Assembly (NCBI GenBank): GCA_963708715.1
Contig: CAVPSU010000001.1
Coordinates: 744,001-808,000, forward strand
Reading direction: 5' to 3'
DNA length: 64,000 nucleotides
DNA from: DAIOEK01 sp963708715
GTDB taxonomy: Bacteria; Chloroflexota; Anaerolineae; Anaerolineales; Anaerolineaceae
Positions 46,227 through 54,808 of the stretch are shown here, piece by piece. Made by a program: the position numbers and the translations under genes. The notes below the pieces were generated by a model. It had not been told where the DNA came from. It saw only the letters and a program-made list of their open reading frames with translations, and did no database searches. The stretch's first letter is position 1, and every line of letters starts with the position of its first letter.

Positions 46227-47493
46227 TCACGCGGCGGATCCGTTCTGTTCGATCGGTTGGTCCACTACCATCGGTTCATCCCCGTTATAGCGGAATAGTT
46301 GGGGAAAACGCGAAATTACCAATCCCGCTGCGATCACACATCCAATCCCACCTGAGACAATGGCAAATGGCACGCCAAACGCCTGCGCTACGATACCGCT
46401 CTCCACCTCACCCAATTGCGGGCCACCCTTGAAAAAGATCATATTGATACTGAGCATCCGTCCCCGCATCGAGTCGGGGGTTTGGAGCTGGCGGAGCGTA
46501 TTGCGGATGATGGTGTTCAGCCCATCCGCTGCGCCAATGACAATCAAAGCCGCCATTGTGATCCAGAAAGACGTGGACATCCCGAAAACTATGGTCGCCA
46601 GGCCGAAGATCACCACCGCGCCAGTGAGCAGCATCCCCTGGCGGACAAGATGTCTCCGTTGTGACACGAATAACGCAACCGATACCGTCCCGACCGATTG
46701 GGCAGCCGACAACCAGCCGTATTGAATGGCGCCAACATGCAGAATGTCACGCGCCACGAAAGGCAACAGGGTATTGGCGGAAGAGAAGAATGAAGCCACA
46801 AAATCGACTATCATGGATGACAGGATGATGGGGGAGTTGCGAATGAACTGGATCCCTTCCCTGATGTCGATCATGGTACGATTGAATTGCAACCGGGTGT
46901 GCTTGATCTGACTTCTGAACCGGTCCCATGGCAACCAAGGCAGCGATCACAGCAATATAAGAGATGGCATTGATCCAGTAAGCCCATTGCAATCCGAGAT
47001 AGGCGATCACCAGTCCACAGATGGCGGGACCAAGGATCGAGCCGACATTGGATGAGATCGAATTCATACTATAGGCCGATGGGAGATCCTCCCTTGGAAC
47101 CAGGGATGGGATCAACGATTGTCGCGCAGGCAGGTCAAAAGAGACCGCTACGGATTGGATGATCACCATGATATAGATCGTCCAAAGCTGGGTAATATTG
47201 AGGTAGGTTAGTATGCCGAGCGCCAAGGCGACCAGGATCAGGATAGTCTGGGTAAGGATGGTCACCTTTCGACGGTTGAAATGGTCTGCCACCACACCCG
47301 CGAACAATGACAAGATCATCACCGGCAGAAAACGGGCCAAACCGATCCCGCTGATGACCAAAGGCTGGTCAGACAGGGTTCGCAGATGCCAGTAGATCGC
47401 CCAGAGCTGCATCTGGGATCCAATGGCAGAGATCATGAAGCCGATCCAATAAAGAAGATAGGGTCGGTGTTTTAATGCTGGTGGAATACGCAT
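46227..47493 (-). CDS. MFS transporter, frameshifted near 46935
   Basis: This is a 12-segment permease of the MFS_3/EntS-like type (VVADHFNRRKV loop; FDLPARQSLIPSLVPREDLPSAYSMNS). The N-terminal half runs to about 46935, where the frame changes. Removing one G (plus-strand C at about 46935) joins AALLPWDRFRSQIKHTRLQ to the second half, which has five or six more membrane segments. The restored length is about 422 residues, normal for the family. The substrate is unknown; drug or siderophore efflux is typical. The nadE gene ends the same operon seven bases upstream. Confidence 0.82.
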
Positions 47494-47500
47494 GAAAGAC

Positions 47501-48343
47501 TTAGGTTCCCCAGTCTCGCAGGTAAAGGAAATCGTAGCCGACGGTACGGTTGGAGAGTTTTGCGATTGGCGGCATGACCCGCTTGAATTGAAACTTTCGA
47601 ATCCGGTCTACTACTGAGTGGACAAATTGTTCCTTAAATCCAGCCTCTACACAATCCTGGGGAGAATAGCGCTGGTCTATCATCAGATAGAGTAATATGT
47701 CCACTTCAGCATACGTGAAGCCAAGTTCACTCTCGTCAGTTTGCCCAAGCCATAGATCAGCGGTTGGCGGTTTCGAAACGATCGCTTCTGGTACATTGAG
47801 TGCCCGGGCTAATTGACGTAATTGGGTCTTATACAAGTCCCCCAATGGATTGATGGCACAGGCAGAATCGCCATAAAGGGTTGAATAACCCAATAATATC
47901 TCGGTTTTATTACTGGTTCCAACCACCAATCCACCAAAGCTGGCAGATTGATCATATAGAATTACCATCCTGAGTTTGGCCATGATGTTACCCATGCGGG
48001 TTTTACTTATGTCCTTGAACTGACCGATCAGAGGATCGGCCATATCGGTGATGGGAATCGTGATCGATTGGACACCCAATTGATCGATCACCTGTTGAGC
48101 ATGGTCAAGCGAATCCTGTGATGATAATTTGTAAGGCATACGTACAGCAAGAACGTTTTCGGGTCCCAGGGCTTCAGATGCGAGAAAACAAGAAACCGCC
48201 GAATCCACACCACCAGAAAGACCGATGACTGCTTTCGTAAAACCCATCCGATTTAATTCTGTTCGGATAAAGCTGGTCAAGATCTCGCGCGCCAATTTGG
48301 TATTGATGGATAAATCCGGCTGCTGTTTTGAGAGTTCGATCAT
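47501..48343 (-). CDS. nadE: NAD+ synthetase, synthetase domain only
   Basis: The enzyme amidates nicotinic acid adenine dinucleotide to NAD+ using ATP. The PP-loop is VIGLSGGVDSAVSCFLA (about residue 40), with GTSNKTEILLGYSTLYGDSACAINP and KPPTADLWLGQTDESELGFTY following in order. At 280 residues it has the ATP-pyrophosphatase domain but no glutaminase domain. The next gene upstream encodes a stand-alone nitrilase-fold amidase one base away, which may supply ammonia from glutamine. Confidence 0.93.
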   Translation of the reverse strand: MIELSKQQPDLSINTKLAREILTSFIRTELNRMGFTKAVIGLSGGVDSAVSCFLASEALGPENVLAVRMPYKLSSQDSLDHAQQVIDQLGVQSITIPITDMADPLIGQFKDISKTRMGNIMAKLRMVILYDQSASFGGLVVGTSNKTEILLGYSTLYGDSACAINPLGDLYKTQLRQLARALNVPEAIVSKPPTADLWLGQTDESELGFTYAEVDILLYLMIDQRYSPQDCVEAGFKEQFVHSVVDRIRKFQFKRVMPPIAKLSNRTVGYDFLYLRDWGT

Positions 48344-48344
48344 C

Positions 48345-49199
48345 TTACCCCTCTTTTCCGACGATTCGGTTCATCTCACGCATGACCAGGGCAGTACGTT
48401 CATCGCGCAGAATAGGTAAGCGGGTGCGGGTACGATGCAATTGACCCAGGTCTAATTCTGCCAAGGTGAGTGACTCCTCCGCGTACGGCGCCTGGGCAAG
48501 CAAGGTCCCATCAGGGTCGTAGACCGTTGAGCCGCCCCAAAAATGGAGACCATCTTCAAACCCCACCCGGTTGACATGACTGACAAAGGTGGTGAAAAGA
48601 CTGGCATATGCCTGGTTGATATGTTCCACCCAGCGGGCAGATTCCAATTGGGGTGAACTGTTCAATCCGCGTCCAGGAGATGCAGAAGTAAAGAGCATGA
48701 TGTCTGCCCCATCGAGCCAGAGCAAATAGGGTGGTGAAGCATGCCAGAAATCTTCACAAATAAGGATCCCTGCCCGACCAAAGCGGGTATCAAAAGCACG
48801 GATACTGTCTCCCCAGGCAAAAAAACGCCCTTCGTCGAAAAGACCATACGTGGGGAGATAGACTTTGTGGTGCACGTACTTCACTTCGCCATTTGAAAGA
48901 TAAGCTGACGAAATATAGAAACGGTTGCGCGCGTCTTCGTCCACAAAACCGACAACGATGTCAATGCCACGGCTGGCATCGAGTAGTTGCTTAAAGATGG
49001 GATTATCCCGGGTAGGCCTCATGGCTACCGAGGGAACAAGATCCTGTAAGACATACCCCGTGAGGGAAAGCTCGGGGAATTGGATGAGATCTGCTCCTGA
49101 GGTTTTTGCCTGCTGGATCAGTTCGAGGTGGCGGTTCAGATTATAGGTAGGGTCACCTAATCGGGTATTGATCTGTGATATGGCGAGGGTTATTTTCAT
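48345..49199 (-). CDS. Nitrilase-fold amidohydrolase, probable glutaminase partner of NadE
   Basis: This carbon-nitrogen hydrolase of 284 residues has the catalytic triad regions FPELSLTGY (Glu), HHKVYLPTYGLFDEGR (Lys) and ILICEDFWH (Cys). The segments closely follow the N-terminal glutaminase domain of two-domain NAD synthetases (YLPTYGLFDEGRFF and LICEDFWH are typical). The separate synthetase-only nadE starts one base after it ends, so the two products likely form a split glutamine-dependent NAD+ synthetase. Confidence 0.85.
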   Translation of the reverse strand: MKITLAISQINTRLGDPTYNLNRHLELIQQAKTSGADLIQFPELSLTGYVLQDLVPSVAMRPTRDNPIFKQLLDASRGIDIVVGFVDEDARNRFYISSAYLSNGEVKYVHHKVYLPTYGLFDEGRFFAWGDSIRAFDTRFGRAGILICEDFWHASPPYLLWLDGADIMLFTSASPGRGLNSSPQLESARWVEHINQAYASLFTTFVSHVNRVGFEDGLHFWGGSTVYDPDGTLLAQAPYAEESLTLAELDLGQLHRTRTRLPILRDERTALVMREMNRIVGKEG

Positions 49200-49352
49200 G
49201 AAATCGTATGCCCTAAGAGTGAGGTGCTTTTATTATACGGCGAATGAAGTTTGCAAGGTAGGCTGGAATATCGATACGAGGAGGTTGCATGTCCAATGAA
49301 GCAATCTCCTTCATCTTTCCTGGTTCAGATGACTACTTATGGCTAGGTGTTT

Positions 49353-49440
49353 GCCATCCTGAACAAAGTGAAGGACCTCTAAAAGGGTCTTCGACGCTTA
49401 CTGCGGTAGAGATTCTTCGCCCCCGAGGTCTCAGAATGAC
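49353..49440. repeat. Dispersed 'HPEQSEG' type repeat element
   Basis: The 88-bp stretch from GCCATCCTGAACAAAGTGAA to CGAGGTCTCAGAATGAC reads in one frame as CHPEQSEGPLKGSS...EILRPRGLRMT. This is the peptide signature of a widespread interspersed element in many bacterial genomes. Its ends are imperfect inverted copies (CATCCTGAAC.../...CTCAGAATGAC), so it can fold as a long hairpin. It is the only thing recognised in the 316-base gap 49200-49515. Confidence 0.6.
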
Positions 49441-49515
49441 AATGACACCTATAGCTTCATCCTCGTCACATTCCGCTTTCCTATGCAGATCATGCCCAGA
49501 TATATTGGTAGAATC

Positions 49516-50283
49516 TCAACGAGTATGGACTGCACGCAAAAAGCGTAGCACAATTAAAATCACTAGAGCAGCACCGAGATATATCCCTGCCGCCAGGCGG
49601 TCTGAGGCAATCCCAGCCAATGGTGCGACCGGGTCTGTTCGAATAAATGAAAAGAAGAGGAGCAACCCCATCTGAAACATAAATAAATAGCCGAAGTGGA
49701 AAACTCTTGCTTTTTGATGAAGAGAGAACCAATCAACAAGACTCCCCACCAGGACGGTCGCAACCGCTCCAATCCACGCCAGGGGTAGCCGAGTTGAAGC
49801 CGATCCCATTTCGTCCAACGTGGCAGGCAACCAACTCACAGACTGGATGGGTGATCCGACGAATAATCCTTCCATTCCACTTCCCAACCAGACAGCAGTC
49901 ACCAAAACTGTCCAGAGTGGTGAAAGATCCTCCAGGATTTCAACTGGAGAAATACCCTTCCATCCAACATAGATCAAAAAAAATATACCAGCGCCAAGAG
50001 GTGCGCCCGTCCAATCCAACCCGCCTTCCCAAAATCGTCCGATCTCCATTGTATGGAATTGATAATGCGACCAATGCAGAAACACAAAAGCAATCCGTGA
50101 GCCTAGTAGGCTGCCTGTTAGCAAGGAAAAGGCTGCCGGGATAAGAATATCCCTTCTTGCTTGAATGGAACGACCCACAAAACGCCTGGGCTCATCAGCG
50201 ATACGCCACCAGGACCACCACAATCCCAGCGCTGCACCAGCACCCGCTAAAATCGAATACAACGAAGATTGGGTTGAATCCAT
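49516..50283 (-). CDS. Lgt-like membrane protein lacking family key residues
   Basis: This protein of about 255 residues has seven membrane segments and an overall pattern like prolipoprotein diacylglyceryl transferase: GSLLGSRIAFVFLHWSHY, then RFWEGGLDWTGAPLGAGIFF, then a segment at AVWLGSGMEGLFVGS. True Lgt has FHGG in the second and RIGNFxNxE in the third; here these read DWTGAP and LGSGMEGLFVG. The catalytic His, Arg and Asn are therefore not seen. It may be a non-catalytic or altered-function relative. The start at 50283 is chosen because a promoter ends six bases before it, suggesting a leaderless mRNA. Confidence 0.6.
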   Translation of the reverse strand: MDSTQSSLYSILAGAGAALGLWWSWWRIADEPRRFVGRSIQARRDILIPAAFSLLTGSLLGSRIAFVFLHWSHYQFHTMEIGRFWEGGLDWTGAPLGAGIFFLIYVGWKGISPVEILEDLSPLWTVLVTAVWLGSGMEGLFVGSPIQSVSWLPATLDEMGSASTRLPLAWIGAVATVLVGSLVDWFSLHQKARVFHFGYLFMFQMGLLLFFSFIRTDPVAPLAGIASDRLAAGIYLGAALVILIVLRFLRAVHTR

Positions 50284-50289
50284 GGAAAG

Positions 50290-50319
50290 ATTATAGCCTG
50301 TCAGAACATCCCTGACCAA
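50290..50319 (-). promoter_or_regulatory. Candidate promoter giving a leaderless Lgt-like mRNA
   Basis: Minus strand: -35 TTGGTC at 50314-50319, an 18-base spacer and -10 TATAAT at 50290-50295. The ATG at 50283 lies six bases past the -10, at the expected start of transcription, and no ribosome site is present. Confidence 0.45.
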
Positions 50320-50380
50320 CCGTCTTCACAAAATTGCCTGCCTTGCATGGAGCTATCCGTAATGTTATGATTAACCCAAT

Positions 50381-50797
50381 ATGCCAACCAGGAAATCATC
50401 GATTTAACGTGTTCGTCGAATTTTGATACTGATAATTCTCACCACCCTTCCGTTTTATTGCCTGGGAGTGGTAAGTCTGAGAATTCTTTCTATCAATCGG
50501 AATAAACGAACCGCAACTCCTACCATTACGAGTACTGCAACCATTACCCAGACGATGGGACCCACATCAACCTACACCCTTGTCCCATCGGTGACACCAT
50601 CCATCACTCCGACGCCTTCCCTTACCCGGACTCCAACTCAGACTGATCTACCCACTGAAACACCAACAGATACTATTGTTCCACCCACGGATCTTCCAAC
50701 CAATACCCCGATTCCGCCTACCATTGCCCCGTCAGATACTCCAATCCCACCAACGGCTACTTCCACCCTTCCCCTCGAGACACCTGCACTCCCATGA
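50381..50797 (+). CDS. Thr/Pro-rich single-span protein, possible premature stop at 50405
   Basis: ATG 50381 opens MPTRKSSI and then meets TAA at 50405-50407. The same frame continues with RVRRILILIILTTLPFYCLG (membrane helix) and about 95 residues of low-complexity Thr/Pro/Ile/Ser ending ETPALP. Basic residues on both sides of the stop suggest one original protein with a C-to-T change (CAA to TAA). Alternatively, translation starts at TTG 50423 with the helix. No domain is present. It lies ten bases before a solute-binding-protein gene. Confidence 0.45.
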
Positions 50798-50807
50798 GGA
50801 GAATGTG

Positions 50808-52082
50808 ATGAAATTAAGGTCATTCCAATCAATTTCCGTTAGCCTATTAATAATCTCAACCATATTGAGTTCCTGCAGTAACACGGGGAGCACGCTTCCA
50901 CAATCCACTGTCATACCTTCATCCGAACCTCAGTCATTAGTTCCGGTAATAACTCCTACGTCCTCATCTGATGGCAAACCTGTCACTCAGCTGGTCATCT
51001 GGTTACCGGATCAATTGATCGAGAGAAATTCACCTCTGGTGCTTGAATTGATCCAGAAACAGACGGATTTATTCACCAGCAAGCATCCCGATTTCAGGGT
51101 TGATATACGGATTAAAAATAGTATCGGACCGTCAACATTATTGGATATATTACAAAATACCAGTCTGGCTGCATCGTCGTCCTTGCCAGACTTGATCTTA
51201 TTGAGCCGGGAAGAAATGGAAGTGGCTGCCCTAAAGGGATTATTGATCCCATTTGATGGGGCGACTGATATCCTGACAGCGAATGACTGGATGGAACCCA
51301 TCCGGCAATTGGCTACCATCCAGGGGAGCACCTTTGGCATTCCCGCTGCTTCGGATGCGCTGGTTTATCTATCCCCTGCCGGAGAAAATAAGACTCAACC
51401 ACCCCTTACAGAGAGCAAGCCGATCCTATGTTACCTTAATGACCCGAAGGCATTCCTTCCCCTCAGCCTGTATCTTGCTGCCGGTGGATCGTTGGTAGAT
51501 GAAGACGGGAATCCAGCAATTGACAAAGATGCTTTATTAACCGACCTGCAACAAATTAATAATGCAAAAGAAACGGGTGCCTTACCTGCCTGGGTGATGG
51601 ATATTACTGAACCCATAGATGTTTATCGATATTTCAACTCAGGTCGAGGTAGTCGGATGGCGGTCTGGTATTCTGAAACTGCTGAATCAATTTTGTCTGC
51701 ATCGGAATTATCTACATTTACTGACGCAACCGGTAACTCATCCACCCTGGTACGCGGATGGTTTTGGGCAATGACACAGCCTGAAAATTCTCGACGGATC
51801 GCCACTGTGGAGTTAGCAGAAACCCTGGCGGAAGAATCTTTTCTGGCAGAATTCCAGGAGACCTCTCATTTATTACCTGTCAGGCAGTCGCCTAAAGTTC
51901 TTGATGATCCATCCCTGACTGCTCAGGCAGAAATTGTAGCTGAGGGGCGACCCATTCCCGATGGCTTATTTCTTGTAACCCTTTCACCAATCTTCCAAGA
52001 TGCGATCCGCCAAATTTATGCGGGATCATCCACTCCTGAAGAGATAGCTGATCAAGTAATGGCACTATTAAAACGTCCATAA
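50808..52082 (+). CDS. Extracellular solute-binding lipoprotein (family 1)
   Basis: The start is ATG 50808, with GAGGAG six bases upstream. The lipoprotein signal ends ISTILSSCSN (Cys near residue 23), and a Ser/Thr/Pro linker precedes the binding fold. The two-lobe family-1 pattern is seen in QLVIWLPDQLIERNSPLVLELIQKQTDLFTSKHPDF, DLILLSREEMEVAALKGLLIPFD and GIPAASDALVYLSP, with a helical C-terminus. Family members capture sugars for ABC uptake. No permease or ATPase lies nearby, so it would depend on genes elsewhere or have another role. Confidence 0.75.
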   Translation: MKLRSFQSISVSLLIISTILSSCSNTGSTLPQSTVIPSSEPQSLVPVITPTSSSDGKPVTQLVIWLPDQLIERNSPLVLELIQKQTDLFTSKHPDFRVDIRIKNSIGPSTLLDILQNTSLAASSSLPDLILLSREEMEVAALKGLLIPFDGATDILTANDWMEPIRQLATIQGSTFGIPAASDALVYLSPAGENKTQPPLTESKPILCYLNDPKAFLPLSLYLAAGGSLVDEDGNPAIDKDALLTDLQQINNAKETGALPAWVMDITEPIDVYRYFNSGRGSRMAVWYSETAESILSASELSTFTDATGNSSTLVRGWFWAMTQPENSRRIATVELAETLAEESFLAEFQETSHLLPVRQSPKVLDDPSLTAQAEIVAEGRPIPDGLFLVTLSPIFQDAIRQIYAGSSTPEEIADQVMALLKRP

Positions 52083-52090
52083 GGCAAATC

Positions 52091-52405
52091 ATGTCTCATA
52101 CGCCCAGTCCACCACTTTCTACCATCCGTTGGGTCCTAATTACCCTTATTGTGTTTGGTATTGGTTGGTTAATATTTACAACGCAGCCAGGGGTCGTCTC
52201 AGCAAATCCACAGAATCAGGTTTCCGCTACCGAAATTCCTGCCCAAATCACCCCGACCTTACTTCAGACCGAGATTTCAGCTGATGTGGTTCGCGAGGGT
52301 CAGCCAACAGGCATCATCGTGGGGGCAATCGGCATTGTCCTCCTGATTGTGCTCGGCACCCTCCCCTTCTTACTCCGAAAAAGAAATGGCAGCGATCTGG
52401 ATTAA
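52091..52405 (+). CDS. Small two-span membrane protein, function unknown
   Basis: This 104-residue protein has one membrane helix near the N-terminus (about 13-31, WVLITLIVFGIGWLIFTT) and one near the C-terminus (about 74-93, IIVGAIGIVLLIVLGTLPFLL). Between them is a polar, Thr/Gln-rich exterior loop, and a short basic tail follows (RKRNGSDLD). It starts eight bases after the solute-binding gene and may be co-transcribed. No family is recognised. Confidence 0.6.
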   Translation: MSHTPSPPLSTIRWVLITLIVFGIGWLIFTTQPGVVSANPQNQVSATEIPAQITPTLLQTEISADVVREGQPTGIIVGAIGIVLLIVLGTLPFLLRKRNGSDLD

Positions 52406-52416
52406 TTGCATTTCGC

Positions 52417-53550
52417 TCAGTGCCTATCCGCCGTTTTCTCCCCCAGACCAATTCGACATTCTTCCCTGACCCGCTCATCGGAATCGTGCATCTGGACTTG
52501 ATACAACGCATCGACGGCATTCTCCCCTTTACGCTGACCTAACGCCCAGGCGGCGTGGATCCGGATGACCGGATCGGGTTCACTGACTAAGACATGTAAT
52601 AATGGGTGGAATGAACTCTGATCACCCGAATTGCCGAGCGCAATGCAGACGTTTCGCACGAATCCCTGCCGCTTTGGACGTACTAATGCTGTGCGAGTAT
52701 AGGTCTCTTTGTACTCCACATCCCCAATTTGAACCAGACCAGGCAAATCAGGGTATGGACTTGGGACCGTCTGGTTGTACTCATCGGGCAGACCGATCTG
52801 CTTCCGGTTCCACGGGCATACGATCTGACACACATCACAACCGAAGATCCAATTACCCATCTGTGGACGCAACTCGCGCGGGATGACACCCTTGTGCTCA
52901 ATGGTGAGATACGAGATGCAGCGGCTCGCATCCAGGGTGCGGTCTTCGCGGATGCAGCCGGTGGGACAGGCATCCAGGCAACGCCGGCAGGTGCCGCAAC
53001 GATCCGGCACCTGCGGAACAGGTAGAGCCGACGACGGATGAACCAACTCGAAAGGCAGGTCGGTGAAAAGCTCACCCAGCAAAAAGAAGGATCCGGTCTG
53101 CGGGTGGATTAGGCAGCCGTTCTTGCCGATCCAACCCAAACCTGCCTGGGCAGCCATCTGGCGCTCCAGAATAGGGGCGGAATCGGTATATCCGCGCCAC
53201 TGGAATTGCCGCCCAAACTCTAATGCGAGCTGACCAGCCAATGCATCAAACACAGCCGGCATCGTCAGATGATAGTCCGCCTGCCAGGCGTAGGAGGCGA
53301 TCCGCCCATGCGGTAATCCATCTATTGGGACCTTGATCGATTCGGGGTGAGGGTAGGGTACAGCTACAGGCAAAATGCTTTGTACCTCAGACCAAAGCAG
53401 GCGGGGATTTTCGCGGGGTGCAAGGTGTCGGTCTGATGCAAGATAAGCCATACCGCCGTAGAGATCAAGTGAAAGCCAGTCCTTGTATGTGGATAAATCC
53501 TGTCGTTGGGGTGTGATCCAGCCTGGATGGGTTACGTTCTCTCTTGGCAT
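52417..53550 (-). CDS. queG: Epoxyqueuosine reductase QueG
   Basis: QueG performs the last step of queuosine synthesis in tRNA with cobalamin and two [4Fe-4S] clusters. The cluster motifs are CGTCRRCLDACPTGCI and CDVCQIVCPWN. The N-terminal cobalamin domain has YKDWLSLDLYGGMAYLASD and GWIGKNGCLIHPQTGSFFLLGEL. The C-terminus has HEAT-like repeats (VRNVCIALGNSG and IRIHAAWALGQ). The frame runs back to 53610 through the terminator of the previous gene, so the start is placed at 53550. The N-terminus is then slightly shorter than usual. Confidence 0.92.
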   Translation of the reverse strand: MPRENVTHPGWITPQRQDLSTYKDWLSLDLYGGMAYLASDRHLAPRENPRLLWSEVQSILPVAVPYPHPESIKVPIDGLPHGRIASYAWQADYHLTMPAVFDALAGQLALEFGRQFQWRGYTDSAPILERQMAAQAGLGWIGKNGCLIHPQTGSFFLLGELFTDLPFELVHPSSALPVPQVPDRCGTCRRCLDACPTGCIREDRTLDASRCISYLTIEHKGVIPRELRPQMGNWIFGCDVCQIVCPWNRKQIGLPDEYNQTVPSPYPDLPGLVQIGDVEYKETYTRTALVRPKRQGFVRNVCIALGNSGDQSSFHPLLHVLVSEPDPVIRIHAAWALGQRKGENAVDALYQVQMHDSDERVREECRIGLGEKTADRH

Positions 53551-53586
53551 GTCTCCATTGTATTCGGAAATCGATGTTTTTTCATA

Positions 53587-53623
53587 AAACAAAGCCGAGG
53601 TGAATGCCACCTCGGCTTTGTTT
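53587..53623 (-). terminator. Terminator of the NBR1-Ig lipoprotein gene
   Basis: AAACAAAGCCGAGGTG (53587-53602) and CACCTCGGCTTTGTTT (53608-53623) form a perfect 16-bp stem with a 5-base loop and T-rich tails, 19 bases after the lipoprotein stop. Confidence 0.9.
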
Positions 53624-53641
53624 GTTCACATTTGTCTTAAT

Positions 53642-54646
53642 TTATTCAGGACAATTAAAACTACCCGCAGGTGTAGATCCCATCGCTATCGGGCTGCTAG
53701 AGATATACAACTGTACTGTATGGTTACCACTTCCCAGGCCTGATACTGTCCCCGTAGTGGCAGTTTTCGAGCCTGTAGAATTGAAAGATAAATCTGAGAA
53801 TGTCGCGGATTTCAATGAACTACTTCCATCAACTATGTAGAAGTAATTCGGTGTATCTGCACTCGATGGAGCAGCAGATAACCCAATTGTCCCATCTAAA
53901 GTTGCGGTTCCACCAGAACAAACACCTTCAGCGGTCGTATTATATTTTACTGTTGTGCTCGTTGCACCAGTTTTGGTCACTTTGATATTAACATACCAGC
54001 CGGCGCCATTCGGACCACCGATGCCAAAGAAATTGCCCTGGTCGTCCTGCATCTTCCAGGTTTGAGTATAGGTACCTTCCTCTTTGGGTGCGAACATCTT
54101 TACGGTAACTTCCAGGATTCCACCAGGAGCGACATTGGCTTTGACGGGGAACTCACCATCACCGGTGATAACCGGAGAGGCTGGGTCGTTGCTGAAAGGA
54201 GCGGCACTATAAAGGGTCGTCCAGGTGCAGGATCCGCTGTTCTGGATCTTCCAGGTTTTTGTGAATTCCGCATTTGTCTTCACTGTAGTCCCATCCGGGA
54301 TATTCACATCGCTGAGGAAGAATACCTTGTTGCATTCTGTTGTTCCAGCCGAGGTCGGCAGGGGAATGAGGGTATTCGTGAGCGCGCCCGGGGTCAAATT
54401 CAAGGTTGGAATTGCCAGGGTTGGAGCTACAGTCACCAGCGGGGTGGCGGTAGCCGGTTCCGGGGTGTTGGTCGCGGTAGCGGGAGGAGGAGCCATTTGG
54501 GTGGTGAGGGCTTCCACAGTCTGCGCTGCGATCGTGTTGATCTGATCCGGTCCGATCTGGGTTGGGTTTGCTGCTGACAGGTTGCATGCGCTGAGGAGGA
54601 CCGACAGCAACACCAACACTGTGATGGCAGTAAAGTTCTTTTTCAT
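53642..54646 (-). CDS. Lipoprotein with NBR1-type Ig-like domain
   Basis: The start at 54646 has AAGGAG six bases upstream. The signal is TVLVLLSVLLSAC (lipobox Cys), followed by a Thr/Pro/Ala linker (about 45-95). The NBR1/FW-type Ig-like domain has its usual features: IPDGTTVKTNAEFTKTWKIQN, SGSCTW, VAPGGILEVTVKMFAPKEEGTY and TWKMQDDQGNFFG. A second beta-rich domain with a paired Cys follows (EGVCSGGTATLDGTIGL...SFNCPE). It is probably exposed on the cell surface; the ligand is unknown. The next lipoprotein upstream has the same layout, so they look like paralogues. Confidence 0.8.
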   Translation of the reverse strand: MKKNFTAITVLVLLSVLLSACNLSAANPTQIGPDQINTIAAQTVEALTTQMAPPPATATNTPEPATATPLVTVAPTLAIPTLNLTPGALTNTLIPLPTSAGTTECNKVFFLSDVNIPDGTTVKTNAEFTKTWKIQNSGSCTWTTLYSAAPFSNDPASPVITGDGEFPVKANVAPGGILEVTVKMFAPKEEGTYTQTWKMQDDQGNFFGIGGPNGAGWYVNIKVTKTGATSTTVKYNTTAEGVCSGGTATLDGTIGLSAAPSSADTPNYFYIVDGSSSLKSATFSDLSFNSTGSKTATTGTVSGLGSGNHTVQLYISSSPIAMGSTPAGSFNCPE

Positions 54647-54808
54647 GCTATTCTCCTTATATAGCCTTGCCACTTACACTTCAGCAAGGGGTTAATTGGT
54701 GTAATTGTAAACGAAAGTGTGATTCCTATCAACCTTGCCCTCTCTGGGAGCTAACAGGCACAATCCGGCCTTGTATTCAGACGTAACAGTTGTCAAATAA
54801 GTTCCAGC

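Noticed and set aside
49289..49675. 128-residue ORF on the plus strand
   Set aside because: The frame runs through the dispersed repeat and then antisense to the Lgt-like gene, so it is not a gene.
53551..53610. N-terminal extension of QueG to 53610
   Set aside because: These bases form part of the terminator hairpin of the preceding gene, so translation there is unlikely.
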